Assembly (NCBI GenBank): GCA_904379015.1
Contig: CAJFHG010000015.1
Coordinates: 1-53,491 of the forward strand
Reading direction: 5' to 3'
DNA length: 53,491 bases
Origin: Candidatus Paralachnospira caecorum
GTDB taxonomy: Bacteria; Bacillota; Clostridia; Lachnospirales; Lachnospiraceae
In this document: positions 52,177 through 53,491 of the stretch, piece by piece
Layout: the number at the start of each line of letters is the position of its first letter
Numbering within the stretch: the first letter of the stretch is position 1
Made by a program: the position numbers and the translations under genes
The notes under the pieces: generated by a model
The model's input: only the letters and a program-made list of their open reading frames with translations
Told to the model about the DNA's origin: nothing
The model's database searches: none

Positions 52177-53184
52177 TTACTCATCCAATTCTTTAACGAG
52201 CTGTTTAAACGATGATACAGCATCAGATAAAATTTTTTCCATCTCAATATATGAAATACGATTCGAGCCAAAATTATATACCCCCAGCGTTGCCGTTTTT
52301 CCGCCTCTCAGCCGGGATGGTTTCTCAAATCCGTGTTTCTCAGCAACATTCACCTGTTTCTTCCAAATGAAATATTCCCGTTCTTCTTGATTGACTTTAC
52401 TGTCAGATTGGCTGCTCGCTTTATAACATATTTTCATTTCACCATTGGCAAACTCACATTGCAGATACAGTTCGTACTTCGCACCCTGGTATATACGATA
52501 TGTGCCGTTGGACAACCACATCCCGTAAAAACCGCCGGATTGATTGGCAACGTATCCATAATTTAACTTCATCCCGTGAAATTCCTGCTTAAGGGAATGA
52601 TAGAATCCATTGATCTGCGCCCCGCCCCATTCACAGACCGGCAGATATTTATATTGATTAATATCACGATGCCACTGCTTTAAATAAAAATAATAACTCA
52701 TAAATATGTCGTTGGTTGTTTTAAATGCATACTTTTCAAGGACAGAGAGTATTGTTTCCAACCCAAAATACTTATAGCCTGCTCTGTCAACCGCAGACAT
52801 ATCGCTTTGAAATCCAATTTTAAAATAAATACCTTTTATTTCATAATTTTCAAAATCCGCTTTGACCATATGATAATATCTTTCAAGCTGATTATCATGC
52901 TCGTTTGTATAAGTCTTGTCTTCAATTATAATTTTATATTTATCGTTTACCGTCAGTAATATATCAACTGATTTATTATATTGTCTCGTTGGCTCCTCGC
53001 TGAGCCAGACCTCTGATTCATTTTTCAATTCCGGAACAAACTGCCTGATAAAATCCACAGCACAAGATTTCAGCACAGGCTCATCATCTGCATCTTTTAA
53101 TGCAAAAGAAAATAACCAGCACAAAAACGCATCCTGAGACAGTTCACCTGTAGCAAAATGAAAAATATTGTTGTTTAAGTTCAT
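52177..53184 (-). CDS. PD-(D/E)XK nuclease family protein (PDDEXK_4-like)
   Basis: A 335-residue protein. The N-terminal NNIFHFATGELSQDAFLCWLFSFA with its glutamate, then SVDILL and IIIEDKTYTNEHDNQLERY, together fit a PD-(D/E)XK active site (E, then D, then E-x-K) of the PDDEXK_4 type. The C-terminal half shows no recognisable domain. The role is unknown; such proteins are often found in accessory or defence-like loci, but no partner is visible. The ATG at 53184 follows GGGGAAGGAA; the upstream frame to 53211 lacks a site. AT-rich composition suggests horizontal origin. Confidence 0.8.
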   Translation of the reverse strand: MNLNNNIFHFATGELSQDAFLCWLFSFALKDADDEPVLKSCAVDFIRQFVPELKNESEVWLSEEPTRQYNKSVDILLTVNDKYKIIIEDKTYTNEHDNQLERYYHMVKADFENYEIKGIYFKIGFQSDMSAVDRAGYKYFGLETILSVLEKYAFKTTNDIFMSYYFYLKQWHRDINQYKYLPVCEWGGAQINGFYHSLKQEFHGMKLNYGYVANQSGGFYGMWLSNGTYRIYQGAKYELYLQCEFANGEMKICYKASSQSDSKVNQEEREYFIWKKQVNVAEKHGFEKPSRLRGGKTATLGVYNFGSNRISYIEMEKILSDAVSSFKQLVKELDE

Positions 53185-53216
53185 ATCAATGTTCCTTCCC
53201 CGGAAAACCAATTCAC

Positions 53217-53491
53217 CTACATTACATATAAATCAATTTGAATGGTTGCATTCAAATAATTTACAATATCGAGGAAATCTCTTTCAAAGTACAACGCAGG
53301 TGTACGACTGACACCCAAAAATGGGACGATATCGAAAACAACTGTCCCGTTATTCTCATCGCAAATTTTTTTAATTTCCGGCAGTTTATCAGATACTAAG
53401 ACTTCCCATACTTAAAATGGGCTTTGCACCTTGAAAATTCAATATTTCAGCTAACAAAATAGTGATTTATGCTCCTATAGACTCTGGATGG
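53217..53491 (-). pseudogene. C-terminal fragment of a DUF4279-like protein, frameshifted
   Basis: The minus strand from 53411 to 53217 encodes about 64 residues, LVSDKLPEIKKICDENNG, then TVVFDIVPFLGVSRTPALYFERDF and LDIVNYLNATIQIDLYVM, a pattern I recognise as the DUF4279 C-terminal half. A TAA immediately precedes this frame at 53412-53414, while the adjacent frame upstream reads AEILNFQGAKPILSMG up to the window edge. A single shift near 53400 would join them. Either the gene is broken or it is interrupted at the window end. Confidence 0.55.

Overview
The window looks like chromosome of a spore-forming Clostridia species, most likely a Lachnospiraceae gut anaerobe. The reasons are GC-rich firmicute coding sequence, strong AGGAGG-type ribosome binding sites, sigma-A promoters, and the order spoVT-mazG-hup-rqcP-yabP-yabQ-divIC-spoIIE-tilS-hpt-ftsH, read leftward here. 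Family-level placement is inference. Almost all genes lie on the minus strand; merR, pncB and plsC are the only confident plus-strand genes. I saw no tRNA, rRNA, CRISPR array, insertion sequence or prophage.

Layout. 1-650: a MerR regulator behind a leader with four degenerate 26-bp palindromic repeats. 694-3625: an EamA transporter and a two-component system that appears to be decaying; its response regulator lacks the phosphoacceptor segment and its kinase is frameshifted and lacks a normal N-terminus. 3649-8140: a beta-glucoside operon (PTS EIIBCA, phospho-beta-glucosidase, LicT-type antiterminator) with a visible RAT/terminator switch. 8356-15430: accessory genes (a large FtsX-type permease without an ATPase, a small alarmone synthetase, a radical SAM protein, a TIGR04076-like protein, a membrane XRE regulator) and an eroded AraC-type remnant. 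15431-28587: core genes, greA-lysS, dusB, the argF-membrane protein-birA-DUF6145 chain, an NfeD/SPFH pair, a lipoprotein with SH3 and 3D domains, an SpoU methyltransferase, apt and recJ. 28782-36984: serC-serA-DUF1015 and leuB-ilvD-ilvB. 37330-42174: pncB-plsC convergent with a GH13 gene and niaR. 42549-51243: the ftsH-to-spoVT sporulation/division/housekeeping cluster. 51446-53491: an AT-rich segment with a membrane protein, a PD-(D/E)XK-family protein and a broken DUF4279-like gene, probably acquired.

How the genes work together. LicT, the PTS and the glucosidase form one sugar-inducible unit. NiaR probably controls niacin salvage through pncB. The serine and branched-chain amino acid genes are two adjacent biosynthetic operons. 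The spoIIE promoter has the layout of a Spo0A-activated promoter: two perfect 0A boxes, and a 21-bp spacer between -35 and -10. The SH3/3D lipoprotein gene is flanked by two perfect matches to the WalR box, which suggests cell-wall stress control.

No complete unknown multi-gene system is evident. The observations most worth following are the eroding two-component system, the merR leader array, the Spo0A- and WalR-type promoters, the yabQ/divIC out-of-frame overlap, a candidate small RNA beside ftsH, and the AT-rich island upstream of spoVT.
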